Source of the DNA: Druceiella hillmani
Lineage: Eukaryota; Arthropoda; Insecta; Lepidoptera; Hepialidae
Length of the DNA stretch: 64,000 bases
Direction: 5' to 3'
NCBI GenBank assembly: GCA_039881145.1
Contig: JAYKKI010000006.1
Location: 19,598,501 to 19,662,500, forward strand
Below, piece by piece: positions 47,276-57,529 of the stretch (position 1 is its first letter; every line of letters begins with the position of its first letter). The notes beneath the pieces are model-generated. The model searched no databases and was not told the DNA's origin. It saw only the letters and a program-made list of their open reading frames with translations. The translations under genes and the position numbers were made by a program.

Positions 47276-48186
47276 ACGGGTCTTTTTTAGAAGTGTACGT
47301 CTAAAAATGAAAAAAGATAGAAATAAGGACAATAGCCATGGTATTGATTTGATTGAAAATATAATTATATGTGATTTGTGTTTAAATTTCAGGCGTATGC
47401 ACGCTGCGGCTGGCTCGAATGTGGCGCAATCTGTTTCTGCAAACTATTTCTTCGAGCATTTGGGATCGTATGTTGGCAAGAACGCAGCGCATGTTATCTT
47501 CAAAGTGGTTCAACGTGTGTGTTTTATCAGACTAAACTAGCGACTTCACATATCCCCATCGAAAATAATCCATAAGTATGATATCACACGATCGTGGAGG
47601 CCAATTTGCAAAAAAAGGGCATTACGCGAAATTATGCGCTTATCGAATGTGTCCTGCAATAAATTGATTGTGTTGCGTGCTGTATGGCATGTTGCACCAT
47701 CTTGGTGAAACCCAAGTTCTTCAACATTAATGTTATTCAATTGCGGAACAAAAAAGTTAGTAATAATGGATCTAACGCGCTCTCCATTTACTGTAACTTT
47801 TTCGCCTGCTTCGTCTTACGGGTCAATGATTCCATTAGTTCATGAAGCACACCAAATAGTGACATTTTGTGGATGTGACGGCCACTCAATAATAGCACAT
47901 GGATTTTCTTCACTCCTAAATCCGGAAATTTTGTTACTGATGTAGCCATTCAATCAAAAATGAGCCTCATCGCTGAATAAATTATTGATGGAAAAAGTGT
48001 TTGTGAATTGGACTTCTAGATTGGGCTCCATTTGAGCCAGCCGCGGTGTCCATATGCCTGAAATCGTATTCAAACACAAATAGCATATAATTAGCTTTTC
48101 AATAAAATCAATACCATGGCCATTATGATGATTTTTATTTAATTTTTTTTTCATTTTAAAATTATATACCTCTACAAAAACACCCT
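47276..48186 (-). mobile_element. Tc1/mariner-superfamily derivative with long inverted ends
   Basis: It is flanked by TA on both sides (47274-47275, 48187-48188), the target duplication of this superfamily. The ends read ACGGGTCTTTTTTAGAAGTG and AGGGTGTTTTTGTAGAGGTA and continue as inverted repeats of about 150 bp. On the minus strand it encodes a broken transposase: LFSDEAHF (first catalytic Asp, near 47,970), VTIWCAS, FHQDGATCHTARNTINLL (second, near 47,700), then after a poly-T frameshift WPPRSCDI..MDYF (third-motif region), and MLEEIVCRNRLRHIRASR at the C-terminus (near 47,430). The N-terminal DNA-binding part is missing. The right end (48,035-48,186) is an inverted copy of the element's own 3' end and reads ASRGVHMPEI on the plus strand. 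Confidence 0.9.
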
Positions 48187-48199
48187 TATGTTAAAACAA

Positions 48200-49470
48200 C
48201 TAAGAAAGCTTCGGAGCGACGTTCATGAAAAAGTGATTTTATATGTAACATTTTCCAAACTTTTTTGATAATTTGAACACAATCCAGCTACTTTTTGAAA
48301 TGCAGTAAAAATAAAGTTTGTACCACAGGTAAAACAGAATGGCTTCCTATCGAAGGTTAATATGCTGGTTGTGAATTCATATGACTTAAAATGATTATCG
48401 AATACCAAGAAAGTAAGGCACTCTATTGGATTTGGTAATCTGACAGTAAGTGGTAGCAACTGATGAGAATGGAAAGCATGAAAAAGAAAGACGGGGAAAA
48501 AAACAACCGGCCAAAAAATCCGATTAAAGTCACGAAAATGCAAAAAGAAAGTGAGCCATTTCTCAACTGTTAAAAAACTTATGCCGAAAGGCAATTTTTT
48601 TAACTATCATCTCTAAAATGTTCTAAAGATTCTGGCACGTTCCCATAAGTCATAATTTTATCTGCAGGCTCTCAGAGAAACTTTGTCACGATAAGCGACC
48701 TTTTCGTACCGTCTTTTTATTTAAATAGTAACGCGTCTAGACCTTGAGTGGGTTTCTTATAATTTGAAACTTTTATAATAACGGCGAAGTACTGCTTTTC
48801 CTGAAATAAATGTCTAAACTTCCAGACATTTCTTTAAACGATGATCAGATTAAGTGGGAACTTGAGCACACAGTTAAATTTTTTATGATTTATTATTAAT
48901 TAATATTTGATATTTTTAGCAAATCGATTGCCTTCAAAGTAATTTCTTTCACTGAGGCTCAACACTTAAAGTTAAACTGAGTCTATGTAATGATGCAAAA
49001 CGTATTTGTTTTAGAATAAAATTTTATTACTCCATTTGAAATTCATTTCAAAATTATATTGTTGGTTATTTTATTTCTTTTTTGTCTAGTTATTTGGCTA
49101 GTTTATTATTGTTAAGTATTAGAAAATAACTAATTAGTAATATGATTGTCATGGTTGTTTTCAGTTTCGTTTAATAATGGATTTTCATTCTTCAAAATAT
49201 AAAGTTATTGAAGATTTAAGAAAGTAGTATAGCTATTAAAAACAATTTTTTTTGATCGTAGTATATAGTAAATATATGGTATTTTCTTTAAGTGGGACTT
49301 TCGTGAAATGAGGGAAGCGAATGTTCAGTTTGGTGTTCCGTCAATGCTGCATACCACAAGTTAATAGAACGTTGCATGGAGATAAATTAAAAACAATTTG
49401 TTTTAAACATAAAATGTAACGTTATAAAAGATTCTTTAGCGTCTCGCTTGAATGCAACGATATTAAACAT
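48200..49470 (-). repeat. module A of the large repeat, copy 3
   Basis: It matches A1 and A2: GTAAAACAGAATGGCTTCC, GAAGGTTAATATGCTGGTTGTG, ATCTGACAGTAAGTGGTAGC, AAACTTATGCCGAAAGGCAA, TCACGATAAGCGACCTTTTCG, TATTTAAATAGTAACGCGTCTAGACCTTGAGT, AACGGCGAAGTACTGC, TTAAGTGGGAACTTGA, GCGAATGTTCAGTTTGGTGTTCC, TTTAGCGTCTCGCTTG. From about 48,565 it forms the left arm of the palindrome. The minus-strand frame (48223-48594) carries FQKVAGLCSNYQKSLENVT. Its relatives in A1 and A2 suggest an old shared reading frame. Confidence 0.8.
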
Positions 49471-51080
49471 CGTTATATTTACAAACTAATAATTTTCTTG
49501 CTTTTTTAAACGTACGTAACATAAAGCTATTTATCAAAACTGGAATTTAAATAGTTCATAAATAGTTAACTGAATATAATTACTAATTAAATATTACTGA
49601 AAAAGAAATTAACAATATTAACAATATATGTACTTATTAAAATCATTTTATATTATTAAGATTACATAAGAGTAAGCATTAATGCCTTGTATTGTTGTAG
49701 ATTTCGTTAAGATTAAAAATTAAAAAATTGGTGACGCATTCTTAAAACAAAATTGAATTTTAGTCAGGCACGTTCATATATATGCATATCACACGCAAGC
49801 GCATAGCACAAGCCAGGCAAAGGTACAAACACAGCATACGTACATGCTGTGCGCTTGCGTGTGATATACATATGTATGAACGTGCCTGTCTAAAATTAAA
49901 TTTTGTTTTGAAAATGCGTTACCAACTTTTTAATTTTTAATCTTAACAAAATCTACAACAATACAAGGTATTAATGCTTACTCTTATGTAATCTTAATAT
50001 TATAAAATGACTTTTAATAAGTACATATATTGTTAATATTCATAATTTTTTTTTCAATAACGTTTAATTAGTACTTGTATTCGGTCTTTCGGTCTTTCGG
50101 ACTATTTAGATTCCAGTTTTGATAAATAGCATTATGTTACGTAGCTTTAAAAAAGCAAGGAAATTGTTAGTTTCCAAATATAACGATGTTTAACATCGTT
50201 TTTTTCAAGCGAGACGCTAAAGAATCTTTTATGATGTTACACTTTATATTTAAAAAAATTATTTTTAATTTATATCCATACAACGTTCTATTAACTTGTG
50301 GTATACAGCATTGACGGAACACCAAACTGAACATTCGCTTCCCTCATTACATGAAAGTCCCATTTAAAGAAAATACCATATTTTTACTACAAATTACGAT
50401 CAAAAAATTGTTTTTAATCGCTATACGACTTTCTTAAATCTTCAATAACTTTATATTTTCAAGAATGAAAATCCATTATTAAACTAAATTGAAAACATCC
50501 ATGATAATCATACTACTAATTATTTATTGCCTAATACTTAACAATAATAAACTGGCCAAATAACTAGACAAAAAAGAAAAACGATAATCAACGATATAAT
50601 TTTGAAATGAATTTCAAATGGAGTAATAAAATTTTGTTCCAAAATAAATACGATTCGCATCATTACATAGACTCAGTTTAACTTTAAGTGGTGAGTCTAA
50701 GCGGAAGAAATTACTTTGACGACAATCGATTTGCCAGAAACACCAAATATTAATTAACAATAAATAATAAGAAATTTAATTTATTCTCAAGTGCCCACTT
50801 AACATAATCATCGTTTAAAGAAATGACTGAAAGTTTAGACATTTATTTCAGGAAAAGCAGTACTTCGCCGTTATTATAGAAGTTTCAAATTATATGAAAC
50901 CCGCTCAAGGTCTAGACGCGTCACTATTTAAATAAAAAGACGGTACGAAAAGGTTGCTCATCGTGACAAAGTTTCTCTGAGAGCCTGCACATTAAATTAT
51001 GGCTTATCGGAACGTGCCAGAATTTGAAATATTTTAGAGATGATAGTTAAAAAAATTGCCTTTCGGTATAAGAGTTAAAA
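48565..51080. repeat. 2.5-kb palindrome (inverted duplication of module A3)
   Basis: The left arm (48,565-49,808) is mirrored by the right arm (49,845-51,080) around a 36-nt spacer. Examples: AAGTTCACACGAA-like inner text CACGTTCATATATATGCATA / TATACATATGTATGAACGTG, GCGTCTCGCTTG / CAAGCGAGACGC, GCGAATGTTCAGTTTGGTGT / ACACCAAACTGAACATTCGC, ACGCGTCTAGACCTTGAGTG / GCTCAAGGTCTAGACGCGTC, and TTATGCCGAAAGGCAATTTT / AAAATTGCCTTTCGGTATAA at the outer ends. Arms are alike throughout with scattered substitutions and small indels, much closer than A3 is to A1 or A2. Confidence 0.95.
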
Positions 51081-51164
51081 TTAAGACTTCTTAATTTCGT
51101 AGAATAGAAAACGCCAAATATTCACATATAATAACATTTAAAGATTACATTTTGATATAAACGA

Positions 51165-51280
51165 ACGATAGTAAACTATGTGTGTCACACTTAGTCATTG
51201 CGATTACGCCATAAGAAAATACCAATATGTGTGTCACACTCCGTCATTGCGATTACCCCATAAGAAAATGCCAAATAAAC
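51165..51280. repeat. 49-bp tandem duplication
   Basis: TATGTGTGTCACACTTAGTC and TATGTGTGTCACACTCCGTC, each followed by ATTGCGATTACGCCATAAGA or ATTGCGATTACCCCATAAGA, lie 49 bp apart. Confidence 0.9.
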
Positions 51281-51329
51281 ATATTCATATCTTACTCTAA
51301 AGATGCGTAGAAATTTTGTGCGGAGAGGC

Positions 51330-51430
51330 TACCTAACGGTTACACTTTTTTGACGCTCTGAACTTCGCACGATCAGAACCTAACGGTTACACTTTTTAAC
51401 GCTCTGAACTGTATACGCTCCGAACTTCTG
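51330..51430. repeat. 46-bp tandem duplication
   Basis: CCTAACGGTTACACTTTTTT followed by GACGCTCTGAACT occurs twice, the second copy reading CCTAACGGTTACACTTTTTA followed by ACGCTCTGAACT. Confidence 0.88.
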
Positions 51431-51584
51431 AGTTTACTTCTCATCAAACTTCATACCGGGTGCTATATATGAAAATTGATTCTTAAGGGGTAAATTCCAA
51501 TACTTTATTAAAAATAACAACTAAACAAACAAAAATACGTGAAGAATAAAAAAAAGAATACACAATACGGTAAAAAAAAATGGA

Positions 51585-52180
51585 TAAATTACTTTGTGCA
51601 ATTTGTGCCCGCGATTTCTTTTCGCGATTTATAGAAAATAATGGTTTGATTAATTCTATACGGATTGGTTAATCTTATATATTATAGATTGACTATTCAA
51701 TTCAGAATTAATTAGAATTGGTTTAATTAAAATTGTCTAAAATTGGTTGAATGGCAAAATTAATTATATAATTAAGATGATATATTAGACGGAAGAAGTG
51801 TATATTACAAAGTAAAACGCTTTCTCGTGATTTTAAGCAAATAAATTGCAGTCAGAAGATTGACATTTTTTTTAAAGCTTTCAGCTTGATAGAATGTATT
51901 TTTACGTAGTTAAAAATAAAAACAATGAACCTCTTATGTAAGATTTGAACTCGTACTGCGAGGAGATTTAAATTTACGTACTATTTCTATTAAATTGTTT
52001 GCAAATATTAATATAATTTTTTTCAAAATTAAAAATAATATACAATTTTCAAAACACTTAGTCTATAATTTTTTTGTAAACGTAAAATATCGTGAATTTC
52101 TGAAAAATAATCTGGTTTTAGTACATATACTTTTTAATATTTAATATTTAGATCTCTAAGAAATATTAGAATCAAATTAC
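51585..52180 (+). repeat. block E, copy 2
   Basis: It matches 32,880-33,560 (see block E copy 1) without the CA/TA microsatellite. Shared words are TTGTGCCCGCGATTTC, GGTTTGATTAATTC, TTTCTCGTGATTTTAAGC, TTTGAACTCGTACTGCGAG, TTGTTTGCAAATATTAAT and AATATCGTGAATTTCTGAAAAAT. Confidence 0.72.
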
Positions 52181-52399
52181 AATTTACCAATTGAGGGCAT
52201 TTTTGTAACAGATCTGTTGATAATATCTGTCTAAAATGGAAACTATGTTGGTTCAGCAAATTATTATTTTTCAGTAAAAAAATTATTAAAAACCGATGTA
52301 CCCACTGCTTTTTAACAAATATTTTCAACTGTACCCTCTATTTTGTCACCCTTTTTATTGCCTTTTTATGTTCAGGAGCCCACACGAAATGTAATTCGA

Positions 52400-52560
52400 A
52401 GTCATTTTTAATACCATATTAGTTTTGGACCAAAGAACTTCCATGTTACTTGTGAATGTCGAATTTTTGTCTTATTTCCTTTAGAAGTTAGAAGCCATTG
52501 ACAGATAGACGGACGGCAGACGACGATTATAAATAAACATTATTTCTTTACCTCGAAACG
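52400..52560 (+). repeat. decayed 'GACGGACGGCAGACGACG' dispersed repeat
   Basis: TTGACAGATAGACGGACGGCAGACGACGATTAT at 52,498-52,530 is the purine-rich run of this family. The diagnostic end is not seen. Confidence 0.55.
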
Positions 52561-53009
52561 TTAATGGAGATCAAATTATTATATTTTCATTCTAAGACTT
52601 TAAGTTGCACAATATGATTCAGTAATATTAGTTTATTTATAATCGTCCATACTCATTTTTAGGAAAATTTATTTAATGTACGAACTTTCTTACTCGTTTA
52701 TTATTTGTATAAAGTCGAGTTTTGCAGCAAAATACTTGTTTAAATGACTCAGACACGTCATATCAGAAGTCATAAGACAACAAGTTTGCACAAGCATCTT
52801 TATCTTTCGAAAATAAATAAATAACTAGAGGGCATATTTTCTCATTCTATTTTGGTGGGAAAAGTATTTGGCTTCTTTTCTATGTCTAGTATGTCATGTC
52901 ACGTAAGAAAATATATAAATACGATTAGATAGGCCTTGCCCCTACATTAAGTACTCAAAAAACGCCCGCAATAGATCATGTGTTAAGGCTATATGCCTAA
53001 TATATATAT

Positions 53010-53056
<47 letters not shown>

Positions 53057-53784
53057 TTGTTTATGGCAGCTATTGCAATCGCTTGTAGGAACTAATGATT
53101 TTTCGAGAAAGTTGAGCATGAACTAATATGAGTTCATGCTCATTCTGGAAGTGCAAAAATACCAGCCGTAATACAAATAAGTTAAAAAGTATGAACATGC
53201 TAGGCATAAGTTTGACATGTTAAATAAATCATAATTATATAAAAATATTTGTGCGTTTTTAACGATTACAAAATGGCATCAACATAAGAGAGAAACAATA
53301 CGCAATACTTCGAGCGTGAGAGAGATCAAAAACGTAGAGCACAGGATTTTTCCCAAGTGGAAGGGATAAATATTTTTATACATATGTTTTTGTGAGTGAC
53401 CGCTCAAAAATTGGTATCGTTTTTTGATACATTTGCTAACATTATTAGAATTATTTATAGGCGAGTTTTTTGATACTTGGAACAACCTAATCAATAATAT
53501 TAAACCAAACTAATTCACTATCAATGAGTGAGTCTATTTAGACGCGTCCTAGACACTGGCACCCAGAGTACTCTTCTGTGTAAGAAACTATGAATTTAAA
53601 TTTTGTTTAGACGAAATAATACTTTATTTGGTTTTTGGCGTTTTCTCAAATTTTTTCCGAAATGTTTAATTCTATTTTATAATCTTCAGGTGTAAGCTGA
53701 CAAAGAGTGAAAATAATTGCAAATCTTAAAAGTTGACCGAGATGTGAAAATTTTAACTTAAGGTTTAGACAAGGACGGTAATCT
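52561..53784. other. AT-rich DNA with a TA microsatellite
   Basis: I see no gene or element apart from the TA tract at 53,012-53,053. A GAGCATGAACTAATATGAGTTCATGCTC palindrome lies at about 53,115-53,142 (12-bp arms). Confidence 0.55.
53012..53053. repeat. (TA)n microsatellite
   Basis: A pure TA tract of about 20 repeats, preceded by an interrupted TATATATATGGA. Confidence 0.97.
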
Positions 53785-53890
53785 TAAATTGTAATGAGAT
53801 TTTTAGGGTTCCATCCCTTAAAATGAAAAAAAAACGGAACATTTATAGGATAATTCCGTCCATTCATTATTCTGGATTATAATTATTATA
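53785..53890 (-). repeat. decayed 'GGAACCCTAAAAA' dispersed repeat, inverted
   Basis: TTTTTAGGGTTCCATCCCTT at 53,801, then AAAACGGAACATTTATAGGAT and TTCCGTCCATTC, is the reverse complement of the family's end, in which a pair of inverted GGTTCCG words sits close together. Confidence 0.68.
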
Positions 53891-54544
53891 ATGCATCAAG
53901 GAGGATATCTACTCCACATGAGTGTCTAGAAAATTACAAAATTTTCATTTGTTCATTTAAACTTTCATTTAATTGTCATAATTATAAAAAAAAATTTGTG
54001 AATTACGAAACGAATATTTTACATTGGTATTTAGCACCCATTATATATAAATAAAAGTTTCATAATAAATTTTTTTTTATGATAAAGATTAATTTTTCCA
54101 ACTTGTATTTTCAGGTTATTATCAAAATAAAAGCGAATTTCTATAACAAACTTTATATACATAAAATGATTATTAAAAATATAAAAATCGATAAATTAAT
54201 TGTAATACATCATGTTTTATAATTAATTTATGGAAATACCTATATCAATACTAATATATTTAGAGTCTAAACTATATTTGAACGTATTATAAACTATAGT
54301 ACGTATATAACTATATTTGAACGTTGACTTAATCATGCATTATTGAAAAAAGAAAACAAATAAAATATCTCTTGAATTTCCTGTAAACAATTGAATTTCC
54401 ATTTCTATATATAAAATTATACAAATATTGAATAGAAATATCCATTCGTTGCTGAACATAATAAATATTGATGAATATTTAGGTCATAAAAATATTTGCT
54501 ATTATTTTTAAAGCGCAGCAAACGAAATACATACTTGGAAGGAT
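53891..54544. other. AT-rich spacer
   Basis: Nothing recognisable. Confidence 0.6.
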
Positions 54545-55300
54545 CCAAAAGCAAACTATATCAACGAAACTAAACAAATATAGATGTTTCCATGAGACGA
54601 CGACTTCAATTGTCATCATGTCAGCCACCTGCAGTGCTATTTGCATCAATTATAAAACCTGAAATGGGACTTTTCATTATCACCCTACCCTATGTTCAGT
54701 AATCCACCCTCGAGAGCTCGGTTCGATACTAATGATAATAGAGGCGCCCTGTTTGGCAACGTGAGAAGTACCTTCAGACAATTCAACGATTGTATTCTCG
54801 ATTTACTTTTCGTAAAGAACGATTTTCACATTTTTATTTCCATTTTAAACAGTTTCCAACATTTTCCTAGTACAAAATAAATAAATTTGTGAAAAGTACG
54901 GAACTAAATTGCCGGAGGCAATGTGAGGTTGTGTGATGTGGCTCATTGCCAAGGAGGTATCGCTCGAGGGAGGAATGTTAATAAAATCTCCGGTTGGATG
55001 GAGAACAGAGGTAAAGTAACTTGAAGGCCGATTCAGGTTTGCTGCGGAAAGTTTAATTTCAAATTTGATATAAAACTTTAACAGATTTTTCATGTTGTTG
55101 GATGTAAGTGAACAGATGGATGATTCACTGAAAAACGATCAGAATACTTGACCACTTCTGCAGTTGCTAAGTTTTTTAATTGATTTGATGGGAAAATAAT
55201 TCGGAATCAAAATTATTGAAATTGCAAAAAAAGGACCTCTTCGAATGTTACTCGACTCAACGTTGTGGGGTCGGCGCCCCGCTATCATTATGACTCTAAC
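54545..55300 (+). mobile_element. block F, copy 2, internal segment inverted
   Basis: The left part (54,545-54,840) matches 34,760-35,010 in direct orientation: ATCAATTATAAAA, TGTTCAGTAATCCACCCTCGAG, TTTACTTTTCGTAAAGAACGATTTT. The next part (54,845-55,245) matches 35,320-35,700 in inverted orientation: AATAAATAAATTTGTG, ATTGCCGGAGGC, CCAAGGAGGTATCGCTCGAGGGA, ACTTCTGCAGTTGCTAAGTTTTTTAATTGA, AAAAAAGGACCTCTTCG. A damaged far end (GGCGCCCCGCTATCATTATGACTCTAACC) may be the second terminal repeat. The minus-strand 82-codon frame parallels the plus-strand frame of copy 1. Confidence 0.75.
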
Positions 55301-55704
55301 CTTGAAATAATGCAGATTATCAATGGCACTTGTTTTTTAGAATTTGGAGAGACCAATTTAACAAAATATTTTTGTCTAACTACTGAGATATGTGTTTATT
55401 GTTTTAATATCAACTAGTATTTATCTCCCAAGATGTAAAATTATACGAGCCGCCTAAGTAATTTGATTTTATTTTCACTCTAATATCTATTAAATTTATA
55501 TCAGTTAAATTTGTGATGAACAATATAATTTTTGTGGTGAGTGTTTAATGGTCATCGACTATATTTCTTATTAAACTATTTTCAGGTTCATAATTATATT
55601 TTTTTATTCATTATGGAGAAACCGGATTTTTACTTTTACTTCTATATTTCTTCTCCTCAAATCTTGCAGATAGACAACAATTTACACGAATGGAAAATTA
55701 ATCT

Positions 55705-56235
55705 GAGTCTGATTTTCCGTAATAGCCAGAAGTAAATTTTTGGATCTTTAGTTTTCACGGTCCCGGTAAACGATATCAGCGGTGTTGTCAAAACTGTGTG
55801 ATGCATATTTCTCCCGAATGATACTCGTATAAAAATTGTTTCAGTCGTCAAATATACAGTATATTGTAACAACCGCGCGGAAGCAATTTCATTCCTAAAT
55901 TGAGCGCAGGTCAAACGGTCAAAGGCATAACTGGACTACACCTCTTTCTCTCCTAGGTTTCTTCTTCATATACGTGAGTATTTTTGAACTTGATTTTATT
56001 TTTCTTTATCGATAGTGAAATTGCTCTTTAAATTTTGGGTCTTTACTTTTCTAGATCTTATTAAATGATATGAGCAGCCTGGTGAAAACTGTGTGACGCC
56101 TACTATTTTCGAATGACATGAATATGTTTCCAGCCGTTTAATTTGTAGTGTATTGTGAATTATGGTGATGCGAGAGTAACATTATTCTTAAAATGAGCGT
56201 AGCTAACGGTTTATGTCTCAGTGAATGATTCGCTA
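55705..56235. repeat. 297-bp tandem duplication (two diverged copies)
   Basis: GGATCTTTAGTTTTCACGG at 55,741 corresponds to GGGTCTTTACTTTTCTAG at 56,038. Then follow ATATCAGCGGTGTTGTCAAAACTGTGTGATGC / ATATGAGCAGCCTGGTGAAAACTGTGTGACGC, CGAATGATACTCGTAT / CGAATGACATGAATAT, and AATTGAGCGCAGGTCAAACGG / AAATGAGCGTAGCTAACGG. The copies are diverged but collinear. The unit is not identified, and frames are open in only one copy. Confidence 0.82.
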
Positions 56236-56725
56236 CAGCATTGGGTTTGTGTTGCTCAATGCGGGTGATTTTCAAAATATAATTTCCGGTCATTCGTTAT
56301 ACAGATCTTTAATTATAAGCAAGTTAGAAGCTATCTCAAATATTTGGAGACATAGTGAGACCAGCCAGTGGTATAAAGACGTTTCGTCAATATCTGTGAT
56401 GGGTCTGTTTGGTTACTGGGTTATTGTCTTTCATACCGAGTTTATCTCGAGATTGTTATCAACGAGAAGATAAATTGAATACTAATATTTAAAAATAATG
56501 TATATAAATTTCTCATAAGTAATGCCGCTTTATAAATATAACTATCTTACTGTATTCTATATATGTTGGGACCTAATTCGACAGTTAATTGGCTTGCTTC
56601 AGAGTGCACTTTGGTCATATAATTTTTGTTTCCAGACAGCATTAATTTTTTATAATAAATAAATGTTATCATTTTTGTCGTGAGGATTTGGTATATGAAA
56701 TTCGCACGTATTCGGATAAATGAAA
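56236..56725. other. unassigned DNA
   Basis: An 82-codon plus-strand frame (56225-56473, starting MIRYSIGFVLLNAGD) has a hydrophobic segment, but I recognise no family. Its upstream region is the tandem duplication. It may be a relic. Confidence 0.4.
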
Positions 56726-56727
56726 AC

Positions 56728-56911
56728 GTGTCTTGGATTAATCACAAGGCATATGACCTTTGACGGTACCGCTCATCGCGGCGATCCGGGTTCGATTCTC
56801 GCCGGGGCTGGACTGGTGCTCTGGTTGGCTGTAATAGATTGGTCTCATAGCAAAAAGTCCGTCATATGTATCTACTGTCTAGATTAAAGTACGTAAATAA
56901 ATAAATAAATC
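56728..56911 (+). mobile_element. tRNA-derived SINE, copy 4
   Basis: It has GTGTCTTGGATTAATCACAAGGC, the B box GGGTTCGATTCTCG, a GGGGCTGGACTGGTGCTCTGG body, GTAATAGATTGGTCTCATAGC, AAGTCCGTCATATGTATC and an (AAATA)n tail. The body lacks a few bases (GTTCGTCGA) present in copy 1. Confidence 0.87.
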
Positions 56912-57149
56912 ATAAACCTTTTACTTCGTTTGATTAATATTTTTAGCTCCATGAACGATTTTTACTTAGAATTTTGTGAATAATTGCGACTTTTCTAAAC
57001 TAAAAAAATGGTTTTATAACAGATTTAATGAAATTGCTGATTGCTAGATTAAAATAGTAAATACGATGAATGATGTTTTGCGGTTCGTTACTATTGATCT
57101 CGTAAAAAAATCTAAGTTGCTCAGTAAACTGTGGACATTAGTGCACTGT

Positions 57150-57292
57150 GGTTTCTCTACGAGATATGATCCATAATGTTGAGAAACCTAGGAGAATTAA
57201 GGTCGCCGATGTAATTCGTAGTATGGACAGGCTGGAGTGGAGATGCTATATGGTGGGTAGAACCGGGGACCAAAACAAAAATTGTATTATTA
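57150..57292 (+). pseudogene. RTE-type LINE fragment (C-terminal motif)
   Basis: The plus strand reads NVEKPRRIKVADVIRSMDRLEW and then MVGRTGDQ. It corresponds to the end of RTE-like polyproteins, '..n.eirrrt.v.dvi.ri..LKWrwaGHvaRrtD.rW'. Only about 45 residues remain, and GHVAR has decayed to MVGR. It lies 240 bp upstream of the hAT relic and is a separate insertion. Confidence 0.65.
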
Positions 57293-57529
57293 CAGAGAAA
57301 AATCAATTTTACCGTGGTACCACTGTAATTGTTATTAGGCTTATGTTATAATTTTTATTTGGCTACTGTTTCGCACTCAGATCATGAAAAACCACGCTAA
57401 TTTTTATCAGGCTTCTCTATAAATTTTATTTCAATTTTCTTTCCGTGTATGTAAGTTAACGTATGTGTTTGGAAATTATTTGTGTTAACTGTAACTGCTT
57501 TAGTTTTATTTTATATTTACAGGTAAACT

